A stretch of 64,000 nt of DNA from Hyaloscypha bicolor E (lineage: Eukaryota; Ascomycota; Leotiomycetes; Helotiales; Hyaloscyphaceae). This document shows positions 23,062-35,739 of this stretch, in pieces (position 1 is the stretch's first letter; each line of letters begins with the position of its first letter). Location of the stretch: contig NW_020194674.1 of the NCBI RefSeq assembly GCF_002865645.1, positions 62,001 through 126,000 on the forward strand, given 5' to 3'. Made by a program: the position numbers and the translations under genes. A model generated the notes under the pieces. The model was not told the DNA's origin. It was given only the letters and a program-made list of their open reading frames with translations, and made no database searches.

Positions 23062-23801
23062 ATTTTATCTTTATTTCTATTTAGCTTTTTTAATTTTTTT
23101 AATTTTTTTAATTTTTTTTTTTTAAATAAATTAGCTTTAATAAAAGAATTCTAGTCTAAAAAAATATAAACTAGCTAATAGTTTTATATTAAAGAAAAAC
23201 TTATTAATAATTTATTATAATAATTTATTTATTTTAATTATTCTAATAATAATTAATATATAAATATAATTTCTAATTAAAATACTAATTAATAATTTTC
23301 GTTTATTTATTTATTTAAAAATAATTAGTTATTAATAGCTTAAATTCAATATTATTTCTTATATAGAATTCCTAATTTAATATAATTATTTCTGAAATAT
23401 TAATTTAATATATTATATAAAATAAAAATAGAATTATTAATTATTTAATTATAACTAGATACTTAAATAAATAATTCACGAATATAATAATAATATTATA
23501 GCTTGCTTTATTTTTCGAATAGCTCTTAAAATTTATAGTAATATATTATTAAAAGTAATTAGAAACTAGAAATAAATAAAATAAATTAAGCTTTTTATTT
23601 TTTAATATATATAATCTTTTATAAATATAGTAATTACTATAGTATTAATTAATATTCTTATTTATAGATAACTAGTAATATTACTTTTTAAATAATTAAT
23701 AAAGCTTTATATATCTAAAATATTTAAAAAGAAATTTATTATATATTTTATAAATTAAAATAAATTATAAAAATAATTCAAAAGTTATTTTATTTTTTAT
23801 T

Positions 23802-23896
23802 AATATAAAGTCTTTTATAATATAAAGTCTTTTATAATATAAAGTCTTTTATAATATAAAGTCTTTTATAATATAAAGTCTTTTATAATATAAAAT
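23802..23896 (+). repeat. 17-bp minisatellite, about 5-6 copies
   Basis: Unit AATATAAAGTCTTTTAT in tandem, near-perfect, in the AT isochore. Confidence 0.8.
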
Positions 23897-24682
23897 CTTA
23901 TTTACTAATTATAAACTATTATATTTAATAAAAGCTTCTAATAATACTTTTATAGAAATAATTATAATAAAGGCTATTAATAAAAATTCTAAATAAATAT
24001 CTTTTTTAGTAAAATTATATTTCTAATAAAAATATATTTCTTTAAAAAGTCTTTAATATATATTTGATTTTTAAAACTAAATTCCGAATTAAATAAATCG
24101 ATTTTGTAAAGTATTATTATAAGCTATAAATTATAAAGAATTTCTAGATTAATCTTATTTTTAGAAAGAAATATTTGAATTTATAGCTTTTTTTTAATTT
24201 GGCCTTAAATATTTATTTATTTATTTAATTTTCTAAAATAATATATAAGCTTAAAATAATAATAAAATAAAAGCTTAATTTATTTAGTTTATTAAAAAAA
24301 AACTTTTTAATAATTATAAAATATTATAAAATATTATAATTAAAATAAATTTTAAAGAAAGTATTTTAAAAGTCTTTTAGTTTAGATTTTTATTTTTTTA
24401 ATACTTATATTATAATAAGTATTTTCTTATTATATATATTATAATTAGTTTTATTAAAATAAGTTATAAAATATTAAAGGCCTATTTCTGAATTTTATTA
24501 AAAGAATAATATAATATAATAAGTTATATTTTATTGAAATTATTTTATTTTAATAGTTTTAAACTTTTAGTTAAATAATAAAAACTAAAGTCTTTTATAT
24601 ATAACTTATAGAAATTATATAAAAAAGCTAAATTTTTTATAATTCTAAATAAGAATTTCTTTTTTATATTTAATTAATTAAA

Positions 24683-25007
24683 TTATATATTATTTATATT
24701 ATATATTATTTATATTATATATTATTTATATTATATATTATTTATATTATATATTATTTATATTATATATTATTTANNNNNNNNNNNNNNNNNNNNNNNN
24801 NNNNNNNNNNNNNNNNNNNNNNNNNNNNNNNNNNNNNNNNNNNNNNNNNNNNNNNNNNNNNNNNNNNNNNNNNNNNNNNNNNNNNNNNNNNNNNNNNNNN
24901 NNNNNNNNNNNTATATTATTTATATTATATATTATTTATATTATATATTATTTATATTATATATTATTTATATTATATATTATTTATATTATATATTATT
25001 TATATTT
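24683..25007. repeat. 16-bp minisatellite spanning the assembly gap
   Basis: Unit ATTATTTATATTATAT runs into the N block from the left (24683-24776) and continues on the right (24912-25007) with the same unit. The array length is therefore unknown. Confidence 0.85.
24777..24911. other. Assembly gap (135 N)
   Basis: A run of 135 N characters flanked on both sides by the same 16-bp tandem unit, so the assembler most likely failed in the array. The number of N may be arbitrary. Confidence 0.98.
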
Positions 25008-25088
25008 TAGTTTTTTTTTAATTTTAAATTATTTTTATAAGAGATTTTTTATTTTTGTTTTTAAGCCCTAAATATTATATTTATAATA
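25008..25088 (-). repeat. Inverted LTR fragment next to the gap
   Basis: Read on the minus strand from 25088 it starts TATTATAAATATAATATTT and continues like the first 80 bp of the LTRs at 21831 and 35296, then breaks off into the 16-bp array. It is a truncated copy in opposite orientation. Confidence 0.6.
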
Positions 25089-25441
25089 GCTATATAATAA
25101 AAGTTTAATAAATATTTAATTTAATATAAATTTTAGCTTTAAATAAATAATTTAAAGTTTTATTAATCTTTATTTGTTTTCTTTATAAAAAGAACTAATA
25201 AAATAAAAAGAATTTAATTAGTTTTAATAAAGCTTTTAGTTAAATTATTTTTTAAGAAATACTTGATTTTTAGAAGCTTTAGAATAAATTATTATTAAAG
25301 AAATTAATATTTAATACTTTTAGTTTCTTTTAGATTTTTAATCTAAATCTTATAATTATATAATTTATAAAAAGAAAAAAATATTAGATTTCTTTTTAAA
25401 AAAATAGAAATATATTTTTTAAATTCTAGAAATAATATTTT

Positions 25442-25701
25442 TGTCACGAGTACAAGATCTAGGGCCTGGAAGGCGTGGTTAGACTGTCTCTATTTCGACG
25501 ATTCAAAGCTAAAGAGAGAAGAGGATCCCGAAGGAGCCTCGGATCTAAATAATCGCGAGCTACGCACGGGCCCACGTGCTAGCTTAAGCTCGGGGTCACG
25601 TGCAACGATCAGGTGACTACAGATGCCTCGCTCAGATGCCAGATGCCTCTCTAGCTCTAGTCTAACCCCTACTAGTACCGTATATCGTAACAACCGTAAC
25701 A
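25442..25701 (+). mobile_element. Solo LTR, not RIPped, 5-bp target duplication
   Basis: A 260-bp GC-normal island inside the AT isochore. It begins TGTCACGAG and ends CCGTAACA (canonical TG...CA). It is flanked by ATTTT at 25437-25441 and again at 25702-25706, a perfect 5-bp target site duplication. It carries the family words GATTCAAAGCTAAAG and AGCCTCGGATCTAAATA and two CACGTG motifs. No internal domain is present, so it is a solo LTR. It inserted into sequence that was already AT-rich and was not mutated afterwards. Confidence 0.88.
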
Positions 25702-26805
25702 ATTTTCTAAAACTATTAAAGCTCTATTTTTTCTAGTTATTAATTCTTTAAATTAAAAATAGAGTTTTTTTTTCGAGTTTTAAACTTTTTATTAGCTTTA
25801 TAAATAAAGATTTAATTAATAATATTTTCTTTTTCTTAGCTATATAATTAAATAATATAAAAATAAAAATAGCTAAATCTAATATTTGCTTTTTATTAAA
25901 ATTTCTTTTTATTTCTTTTAACTTTTATTTAGATATTATATTTTAATTAAGCTATTAAAGCTTCTTTTTTATAATATTATATAACTTCCTTTAATTAATT
26001 CGAAAAAAACTATTTAAAAATAATAGATTTCTAAAAATAACTTATAATAATATTTTATTAAATAGAATTCTTTTAATATTTTTTATTAAATTACTTTTCT
26101 AGCTATTATTAAAAAAATACTAATTATGTAACTAAATTATTTAAATTTGAATTTATTTCTTTAGTTATATAAGCCTATATCTTTTATAATGAACTAAAAT
26201 ATTAATATAAGTAGCCTATTCTTTATTAAAAATAATATTATAATTTTTAAAATTCAGAATAATTATAAATATATTAATATTTTATTTATTAAATAAAAAT
26301 AAAACTTTTATATATTTTTTAATAAATTTTACTAGATCTTTTCTTTTTATTAAAACTATATATAATATATAATAAAAAAGAAATTATAATCTTATTTCCA
26401 AAAATTATTTTATAAACTAAATAAGTTTTACATTAATAGAAATATAATTATTTATTTTAATATTAATAAAAGAAAAAACTCAATTTCTAATTTATTTATA
26501 TTAATAATATAAAATATTATAAATGTATTTTCTTTTATTAAATAAATTAAATAAATTTCTATTAAATCTATATTATAAACTTCTAAAATAGAAACTTTTT
26601 TTATAGAAATATTTGATTTCTAGTTTTATATTAGAATTAGAATCTGAATTCTTTAAATACTTTATTAAAATATAAACTAAATATTCTAATAAAATAGAAA
26701 TTAATTCTGGCTTAATTCTAAAAAGAACTTTTATAGTTTTTTTTATTATATCTAATTAAATAATAATAAATATAATAAATATAATATTTAATAGCTAAAA
26801 TAATT

Positions 26806-26973
26806 TAATATATATAAAGATTATAGAGTATAGAATTGTATTAAATAATAAAAGAATTAATTAAACTAACTAGAAAAGAGTTTAAATAAAATATAAAGCT
26901 TTAAGAAGTAAGTATATAAATCCTAAATAAATAAAGTAATTATACTAGCCCTAATTTAGTAATTCTTATTATA
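26806..26973 (-). repeat. Left LTR of the copia element (its 3' LTR)
   Basis: 168 bp, aligned with 33618-33785 with mostly transition differences. The similarity stops cleanly at both ends. Confidence 0.75.
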
Positions 26974-29866
26974 AAATATTTTCCAGAAAAGTATAATATT
27001 ATATTCTACCTATTTTACCTAATTAGAAAGCTTTAAAATAGTAAAAATCGTCTAATATATAGGTTTTATAAAGCCGTATTAATATTCCGAACTAAATAGG
27101 CTTAGTATATATCGTTTTCTAAGATTACTAAATTCCAGGAGAGCCCTATATAAAGCCTCCTTTTCTACTAACTCTAGAGTCTCTAATTAAACCGCTTTTC
27201 TTTAATATTCTTCCAGAGCTCTCTTTCCAAGCTTCCGATTATTCCAAATATAACTTATACTAGTTCTATCTCTTCTTATATTACTATTAAGTTAATTCTG
27301 GCTTATAAATCTAAAATATTTTTAATTCAAAATATATTTTTGCTTTACTTTTTACTAACTTTAAATAGTATTAAATAGCTTGCAAGACTGCTATAAATAT
27401 AGCTCTTAACTATTAATATAAAGCTTATATTTAATAGAATATTAAGATTTAAATCCCTATAATATTTTCTAATATTCCTAATACTCTTTTACTAAAAGTA
27501 AAAAAGGCTATACTAAAACCTCGTACTTTTTATTCTACTTATACTAGTCTCAAAGAAATCCCTTATATAAATTACTATAAGTTCTCTATATTATTCTAAA
27601 GCTCGTTTTGATTTAATATAATCTCTTTTATTCTAAAAGACAAGAATAATAGTTCTTATTATAATATTATTAGTAGAGGTTCTTATTACTAGAAATATAT
27701 TTCTAGTTATTTTTATTTTACTATTTTAATCTCTTATATTTCTATTATATAGTTCTTTTTTATTAAATTCCCGATTACTAAAAATATTATAGACTTCTTT
27801 TTCTTAATTCTTTTTATAAATTCTGACTTTTTTAAAGTATTTATTTACTTTTAGATACTCTATTTATATTATATTTGAAATTATCGAATCTAATAAAAAG
27901 AATAATAATAAAAGCTTTTCTATTAAGGCTTTAGAGGCTATTAAGAAGAATAAGGAATAGTCTAATTAAATAAAGGGGCTTTTATATAAGCTTATTAATA
28001 CTATAATAAAATGCCTTTAAATCTCTTACTATTAGTTCTTAAGCTTTATTATTTTAATAGATTTTATAAATAAAAAGTATAAATAAAAGCCTCTTTTTAT
28101 TTTATTTAATTATTTTAATCTTTATTCTAATATTCTAAAAATTTAATAAAGCTCTAAAATTCTCGAATTTGAATTAAAATAGATTTTTATAAGTTCGTTT
28201 ATAGATATACTACTTATTTAAAGATATATAACTTAAAAGATATCTTTATTATATTCTTAATATAACTATATATTCTAGATATTAATATAATAAAGCTTTA
28301 TAATAATTAGTTAAATAGTTTATTTATTATTATAAAATATAATCTAGAGCTTTCTAAGATCTAAATATAGATTCCTAAATAGCTTCTAGAAAGCTATAGT
28401 TTCTTTTATTATATAAGCGACTTTATATATTTCTAATTTAATTAAAAAAGATAATTATAATATTTTATTAAATGGCTTTCTATAATATTAAACTTTTAAA
28501 TAAAGAGATTATATATTTATAGCTCGGTTATTATCTATCCAAATTATTTATATATAAAGTATTAGATATAATTTATAGCTATATTTCTTTATATTTCCCA
28601 TTATATTAAATTATTAAAAACCGAATTTTAAATAGATATTAGAAAGCCTAATTTATAGCTATAAAATATTCTAAAGCAGGATTTATTAAGAACTAAAAGA
28701 GTATTAAAGTAATAAAAGCTATATTTAATCTAATTATAATTATAATATAAAGTAATAATCTAACTTTCTCCTAATATATCTTGATTTAATATAAATAAGC
28801 TTAATTATTATATTTCCGAAAATTAATTTCAGGTAATAGAATACTAGGATATTTCCTATTTATTACTTTAAACTTCTTAGTAATTTTCTTAATATAAGTA
28901 TTATATATTAGCTAAAGCTTTTTAGTCTTCTAATTTCTAATTATATAAATTCCTAGAAACTACTTTATATCTCGTATATTATAAAGCTTATAAACTCTTT
29001 TAATCTAAGTAATAATTAATTAAATATATACTTTATTATTCTTATAATAAAGTACTTAGAAATTATTTATATAGAAAATAATAAAGATTTTATAATCTAT
29101 ATTTATATAAATATAGGGCTCTTTATTAAATCCAGAGAATTTAATTCTTTTAAAAGTATTTATCTAGTATTTATACTATAAAGCAGGAAAGTCTTATAGC
29201 CTATATAGAGCTCGATTTATCTCTATTATATAGCCTAGTATCTTGAAATCGTCTAGTAGCTTATATATTATTATAGGCTTATTAAAATCTCTTTCTATAT
29301 TAATAAATATATTTATAATATTAAATTACTTTATTTCTAGATTAAAATAAGCCGCAATTATACTAGTTATTTAAAAATACCTTATTATAAATATAGTAGT
29401 ATATATAAATAGAAATAATACTTTTTTTTTTAAAGATTTCTATAAATTACTAGCCTTAATTAATACTAAGTAATATATTTATTAGAATTAATTTTATATA
29501 TAAATATCTATTTTAAAAAGATTAGAAATATATTTATTTTATTACTAGAAATAATTCTCTAGTAATTTCGAGCTTTAAAGTTATTAATTTCTAGTTTAAT
29601 ATCTAATTTAAAGTATTTCCCGACTAGATATTTCTTTAGATTATTCTATATCTTTAAAGACTTTAGAAAATTATTAATATAAATTATTCTTATTATTATA
29701 TTATTCGAAGCTCTTTATTCTAGATATATTCTTAATTAAATTACTATTATAATTATAATATATATAGTTTTATAATCGAATTCCTTTTTATAATTCTTTA
29801 GCTAATTAGGCTAAAAAGATCCTAAAAGAGATTCTAAATAATTAATTTAATTTAATTTATCTATTA

Positions 29867-29946
29867 TTTATAATAGTATATTTATAATAGTATATTTATA
29901 ATAGTATATTTATAATAGTATATTTATAATAGTATATTTATAATAA
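29867..29946 (+). repeat. 14-bp tandem repeat inside the copia element
   Basis: About 5.7 copies of TTTATAATAGTATA between the RT and integrase regions of the copia element. It differs from the 14-bp LTR array. Confidence 0.8.
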
Positions 29947-32900
29947 TAATTATTCTATTACTAGTTCTATCTAGATCTCTATTCTAATTATTTCTCTTAT
30001 ATAAGTATATTTGAATTAGCCTATTTCTGGTTTTAATAATTAGCTTTCTTATCTATTTTCTTTTTAGTTTTATTATTTAATTTTCTATTTTAGCTAAGCT
30101 ATTTACTTTTTCTATAGAGAATTCTTCTATTTTTATTAAGTTTTTTACTTATTTTATAGATAAGCTTTCTGTTTTACTTATAGAAGCTATTAATAAATCT
30201 TATTATTAGTTCTAAAAAAATTCTTTTTTACTTTTATTAGTTTAATATATTTCTCTAATAATTCTAGTATATTTTATTATATTTCTCTCTATAGTACTAA
30301 GCCTTTTTAAGAGCTTAATATCTTTATTTCTATTACTTCTAGGCTCTAATATACTTTCTGGCTCTGGAATACTTTATAGAATTATAAGTTCTATTTCTAG
30401 TAAAACTATAAAGCTTTTTATTCCCGAATTATAACTTATTAATATACTTATAAGATTTTTTAATTATTAGTTTATTTACTTATTATTCCCTAATTCAGGC
30501 TTATTTTTTATTTGTTTTAATAAGCTATTATATTATAATTCCTTATTATTAAAGATTAATTTAATATCTTAAATCTTATTTTCTAGAAATAATTCTATTA
30601 TATTTTTTATAATCTTTATATTATAGCCTTTAGTATATTTATAATTCTTTTTATAGAGAATATTCTTATTAAATATAATATTATATATAATAATTATTTT
30701 ATTAAATATAGGAATTCAGATTTTATAAATATTAGATATAATATATCTAATTAAATATTTAATATATTTATATAATATAACTTTAAATATTCTTTTATTT
30801 TATTCTACTTTATAGTTTTTAATTATTAAATATATTCTAGAATTATATATATAGATTCTATTCTAATTAGGCCTGAAATTAATTATTATTTATACTATAA
30901 GCTCTGAGTTATATTAATAGAAATAATTATAAAACTATAAATCAAGTACTTTATTTAGTATTTTCTAGTTAATTATATATAAAAGGCTTTAATTATATAG
31001 GTAAATCGCGGTTATAAAGCTTTTTGGCTATAGTCTTTTAGGTAAATTAGTTATTAAATATATTATAATAGCCTTATTTATAATCTCTTGCCTTATTTAT
31101 TTAGTATTACTATTCGGTTTATATATATATATAAAAGAAAAAGCTTAATTTTAATATCTTTTTTCTTTATCTAAATCTAATAGGCTAATATTTCTTAAAT
31201 TAGAATAATTATATTTTTCTAATTATATTTAATATAAGTAATTAAAAGATTATATTACTTATATATCTATTATTTAAAATCCCTAATTATATCAAATACT
31301 AGTAAATTCCCTTTATTTAATAAAAAGTATCTAAAGAGCTTTTTACTAAATTTGTTTTTAATTATTAGAATCTAGTTTAAACTATTATAGCTATTTAAAT
31401 AATTAAATAAATTTTATAAGATTCTTTAAAATAATTAAATAAACTTTCTTTTAGTTAACTTATATAAAATTACTTATCTAATATATATTTAAATATAAAA
31501 TTCTTATATAATTCTTATTAGTCTATTAATTTTTATATTATATATATAATTAATAAGCTTTTATAGAGCTTTATAGGCTAAATACCTTATTCTTATATAT
31601 TATTTTTCTTCTAAATTACTTCTCGGCTTAAGATATTTCTTTAATCTCTTATATTAAACTTTAATTAAATATTTAAATATTAGAAATATAAATATATTAT
31701 TAATACTAGTAAAAATTTCGAATAGCTTATATTTAAAGAAAACTAAATTAAACCTATATTCTAATTATATTAATACAATTTTTTTTATAATTTCCTAGTT
31801 TAATTATAAGATTATATTTATAATATTAAGTTTTCTTTTCTATTAGACAAGCTTCGGAAATAATATTTATATAAAACTCTTTAATAATTATAATATTATA
31901 AAGAATTGGATTTTTAGTATATAATTTTATGGGTCTATTAATTATGTTTTTAATTATATAAATATTATATCTAATAATTAGAAAACTAGTTATTTCTACT
32001 TTTATATAATTATTAATTTTCGCTTTAATAAAAGTATTAGAATTAATTAGATTCTTGCTATTAACCAGGTATATAGTATTATAATTATTTAATAAGGTAT
32101 TCTAAAAAAGCAAATATTTTAAGAAATCGAGTATTATATAAATTTTTTAACCTGGGCTCTGAATTATAAGTATTAGATCTACTAGAATAATATTAAAGTT
32201 TCTAGAAAATTGGGTTCCGGATACTTTAGGCTTCTTTTTAGAACTAGTACCAGATATTAGTTTTTCTATAGCTTATTTACTAGTAATTTTCATATTATAT
32301 TTCTTTTCTAGCTAAGCTTTTAGATTTTTCTAATATTTAATTAAAAGCCTTTTCCGGATCTTTTTAATCTATTTCTTATTAGTCTTGAATTTTATTTAAG
32401 TTTTACTTAATCTAGTAATTGCAATTTCTATAATAATATAGCTAAATAGGTTCTATTAGTATTTAAAGTTCTTAGTACTCTTATAAGAATACTTATAATA
32501 CTTATACTTATTCGAATTAGGTTTGCTTTCTAATTCTTTATTAGATTAATTCCCAAATATAGTAAAGATTATAGGAGTTCCTAAATACTTGGTATTTTAA
32601 TTTTCTAAAATAATCTAATTAAATACCTGGCTATATTATTCAAATATAAGAATTAGAAGCCCTAGTTTATTCTTGCTATATAGATTACTAAACTATTTTA
32701 TTACCTAGATTAATACGAGTTTCTACTAAAGGGCTATTAAGAACTCGATTACTACTAGAATACCTTTAATTTTAGTAATTTTAAGAGCTCTAATATAGTT
32801 AAATACCTTTTTTTAAATTAATAAACTAGTACTTTGGATATATTTTTTCTTTACTTACTTATAATAGAACCGAGCTATATACTTTTCAAGTAGTAGTAAT

Positions 32901-33617
32901 TTATATTATATTTATAAAACTATATTTCATTAATAAAGCCTTGAGAACCTTATAAATAAAATTTTATTTACTTTTTTTAAGTCCTAAAATAGAATTTATA
33001 AGAATTTTTATATTAATTATTTAATAAAACTATTATTTAATTATATAGTAATATACTAGCTTATTTATCTAATTTAGTTTCTTAATTTTATAGTCTCGTA
33101 AAAGTACCGAATAGTAATTTCTAATATTCTCGAATATTATAAGCTATAGAAATACTAGTTTTAATTCTTTTTTAATTATAAATCAAATATTCTTATTTTA
33201 ATTTTTTGCTTTAATTTAATATCTGGTATAGTAATTCTCTGTTTCCTTTAGTATAAGCTTATTAATTATAGAAAAAGGCCTAGAAGAAGCTATTATATTT
33301 ATTTTAATTACTTTATTATTAAATAAATTAATTTTATTCCAGATATTCTTATTACTAGCTATTTTATAGAAAGTATTAAACTAGTCTATCCAGGAATTAC
33401 GGTTTTTTAGGATAATAATCTTAACTATAGCTTTTAATATAATTATAATTAAGCTTATAGAAATAGTAGAAACTATAGAAATGGTTTTTATTAAATAATT
33501 AAAAACGGAAATATAAACTAAAATATAATTTTCGAAGAAATAAATTAAATAAACTCTTGAATACTCTTTATAATATACTAATTAGAAAGCTTATTAGTAT
33601 AAGGCCGGGCTTATAAC

Positions 33618-33785
33618 TAATATATATAAAGATTATAAAATAGAGAGTTATATTAAATAGTAAAAGAGTTAATTAAATTAACTAAAAAAGAGCTTAAATA
33701 AAATATAAAGCTTTAGAAAATAAATATATAGATCCTAACTAAGTAAAGTAATTATATTAGCCCTAATTTAGCAATTTTTATTATA
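33618..33785 (-). repeat. Right LTR of the copia element (its 5' LTR)
   Basis: 168 bp partner of the left LTR. The sequence just inside it, GGCCGGGCTTATAAC at 33603-33617, lies where a primer-binding site would be, but I could not match it to a tRNA. Confidence 0.75.
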
Positions 33786-35295
33786 ATAGAACTTTAGTTT
33801 TTATAAAATATTATTTAAATTTATAAAGAAATATATATTTAATAAAAGTAATAGATATAGGCTCTTTAAATTTCTTTTTAAAAATATAAAAAAATATAAT
33901 ATTAGAAATAAACTTAAATAAAATAGTTTTCGTTTTTTTATATTTTTTTATATTTTTTAAAATTCTTATATATAGCTTTAATTTATTAATTATTAGTAAT
34001 ATAATACTAAATAAAGCAAATAGTATTAATAGAAGAATTATTATAATATATATTAATTTATAAAACCTTTAATAAAAGCTTTTTATTTTATTTATATTTA
34101 ATATTTTAAAAACTAATATTACTTTTTATAATAATTATAAGAAAAAAATATAGAATTTCTAAAATATTTAATTAAAATATATTTAAAGTTTACTAAAGTT
34201 ATAATAAGTATTTTATATTTTATTAAAGTTAGAATACAATTTTAAAAACTAATAATACTAATTCGAATTATTTTTATTTATTTATTTATTAGAAATATAA
34301 ATTAGTATTTTTTATAGCTTTTTTTTAATCTAAATTAGCTAGTTATTAAAAATAGTATAATTTTTAATAAAAAAAATTAGATTTAAAAGTTTAATAACTT
34401 TATTATTTTTTAAAAAAATATAAGATATAAGAAATCTTAAATAAAAATAAATAAAAAATATTTCGGAATTCTTTAAAAAAGAATTTGAAATTGCCGGAAT
34501 TATAGAAATAATAAAGGTAAATAAAATAAAAGTAACTAAAGCTATTATAAACTGATTTATTATAACTATATAGTATTTAATATTCTCGAAAATAGCTTTA
34601 TTATATTTATAAATATTCTTATATAAAAGAGTTTTTTTTATATATTTTTTCTAATAATTCTTTATAATATTATTAATATTTAAAAGTAAAATATTAGGCT
34701 TTCTAGCTTATTTATATAACTTTTTAGTAATAATATAATTATTAGTTTCTAGAAGCTTTATAATAAAAATAAAGAATTTTATTTTTATAAATTTATTTAT
34801 AAATTCTTTAAAAATACTAATAAGATATTTAATTTAAAAAGAGTTATTAATAAAATAACCTGAATTAATAAAAGTTAATATAGTTTCTAGTTATATAATA
34901 TTCTAGAAAATTAATTTATTATATATTTTTTCTATTATATTCTTTCTAATAATATTATTATTAGTATATATATAAAACCTATAAGATTATAAAATAGAAC
35001 TAAAGAAAAATAATTAGATTACTGGCCTATATATGCCTATTATTCTAAAGCTTAATTAAAAAATAGCCTTTATATAAAGTTCTTTAATTTTCGAGAGTTT
35101 TAAAAGAATTTCTAATATATTATTAATATATATTTATAAAAATATAAATACCTGATTTCTTTAAGAATTCTAAGGCTTTTTGCTTTTATTATTCTAAAGT
35201 CTATTTATTATTTTAGTAATACCTATATTTCTAATAGTTCTAAATTAGTTTATTTAAAATTCTTTATAGAATTAAAGAAAATAAAATTTAAATAC

Positions 35296-35596
35296 TATTA
35301 TAAATATAGTATTTAAGGCTTAGAAAGCAAGATAGAAGATCTCTTATAAAGATAATTCAAAGCTAAGGAAGGGAAAACTAGAATATAGGAGGCTATAAAG
35401 GAATATATATACCCTATAGTATACCAGTTTATAAGGAGCTTAGCCTTCTACATATTTCTAGTATATTCCAAGCATGCTTCCCTAGCGAGGCGGCCGCGTC
35501 ACGTGCGTCTAGGAGGCAACAGCACATGGGTAACAGGATATGGGCAACGGGATATAGGCAACCATATCAGGTAACTATATGAGCTAAATCGTAACA
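35296..35596 (+). repeat. Right LTR of the outer element, partly unmutated
   Basis: 301 bp starting TATTATAAATATAG and ending CGTAACA. The first 165 bp is AT-shifted. The rest is GC-normal, with GCGGCCGC, a CACGTG motif at about 35500 and a short array of 14-bp units at 35507-35575 (examples AGGATATGGGCAAC and GGGATATAGGCAAC). Confidence 0.7.
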
Positions 35597-35739
35597 ATAG
35601 TTAATTTATTCGGGATACCCACCCGGATTTGTTTGCTATTACGTGAGTATCTTTACGAGGAATAAAACTCTCTATAGAAGCTAACGGGTATATAAAGATT
35701 CATATAAATATTCTGAGAGATGGCAATTAATGGAATAGT

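Larger units (their letters stand above)
26806..33785 (-). mobile_element. RIPped Ty1/copia retrotransposon
   Basis: Direct repeats of 168 bp at 26806-26973 and 33618-33785 are the LTRs (shared words ATATATAAAGATTATA, AAATATAAAGCTTTA and GCCCTAATTTAG). Read on the minus strand, 29.62 down to about 28.3 kb gives a copia reverse transcriptase. Recognisable pieces are FLIFLK followed by IFIYKINS, then ALYRL, FLGIYIIRN and INPALEYF. TGG and CAA codons have become TAG and TAA. The catalytic Y-x-D-D reads Y-I-N-N at 29062-29073 (GAT to AAT twice). Order on the minus strand is gag, integrase region, RT, RNase H, as in copia. A 14-bp tandem array lies at 29867-29946. It is not functional and sits inside the outer LTR element. 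Confidence 0.85.
20521..35596. repeat. RIP-type AT isochore of nested retrotransposons
   Basis: About 15 kb of very AT-rich DNA without a single convincing gene, dominated by TA, TTA and AAT words. TE coding traces inside it have stops and changes that all fit C:G-to-T:A transitions, the mark of repeat-induced point mutation. It contains an outer LTR element, a copia element, an unmutated solo LTR, minisatellites and an assembly gap, each listed separately. 22,267-24,682, 25,089-25,436, 25,707-26,805 and 33,786-35,295 hold AT-rich element interior that I cannot resolve further. Confidence 0.85.
21831..35596. mobile_element. Outer LTR retrotransposon with nested insertions
   Basis: Two related LTRs in the same orientation bound this interval: 21831-22266 (heavily RIPped) and 35296-35596 (much less so). 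Both begin TATTATAAATATA (TG mutated to TA) and share the order AAGGCTTAGAAAGC, AAAGCTAAGGAAGG, AACTAGAATATA and a 14-bp tandem repeat. They end in TAACA/TAATA. The five bases before the left LTR are ATAAT and those after the right LTR are ATAGT, one G-to-A transition apart, as expected of a 5-bp target duplication after RIP. Subtracting the nested copia element and solo LTR leaves about 6.5 kb, a normal Ty3/gypsy length. The inverted LTR piece at 25008-25088 and the gap mean that the interior is not fully resolved. Confidence 0.6.

Noticed and set aside
20521..35596. Possible centromere or mitochondrial insertion
   Set aside because: Extreme AT content alone suggests these, but readable copia/gypsy domains and transition-only damage explain it as RIPped transposons; no mitochondrial gene was recognised.
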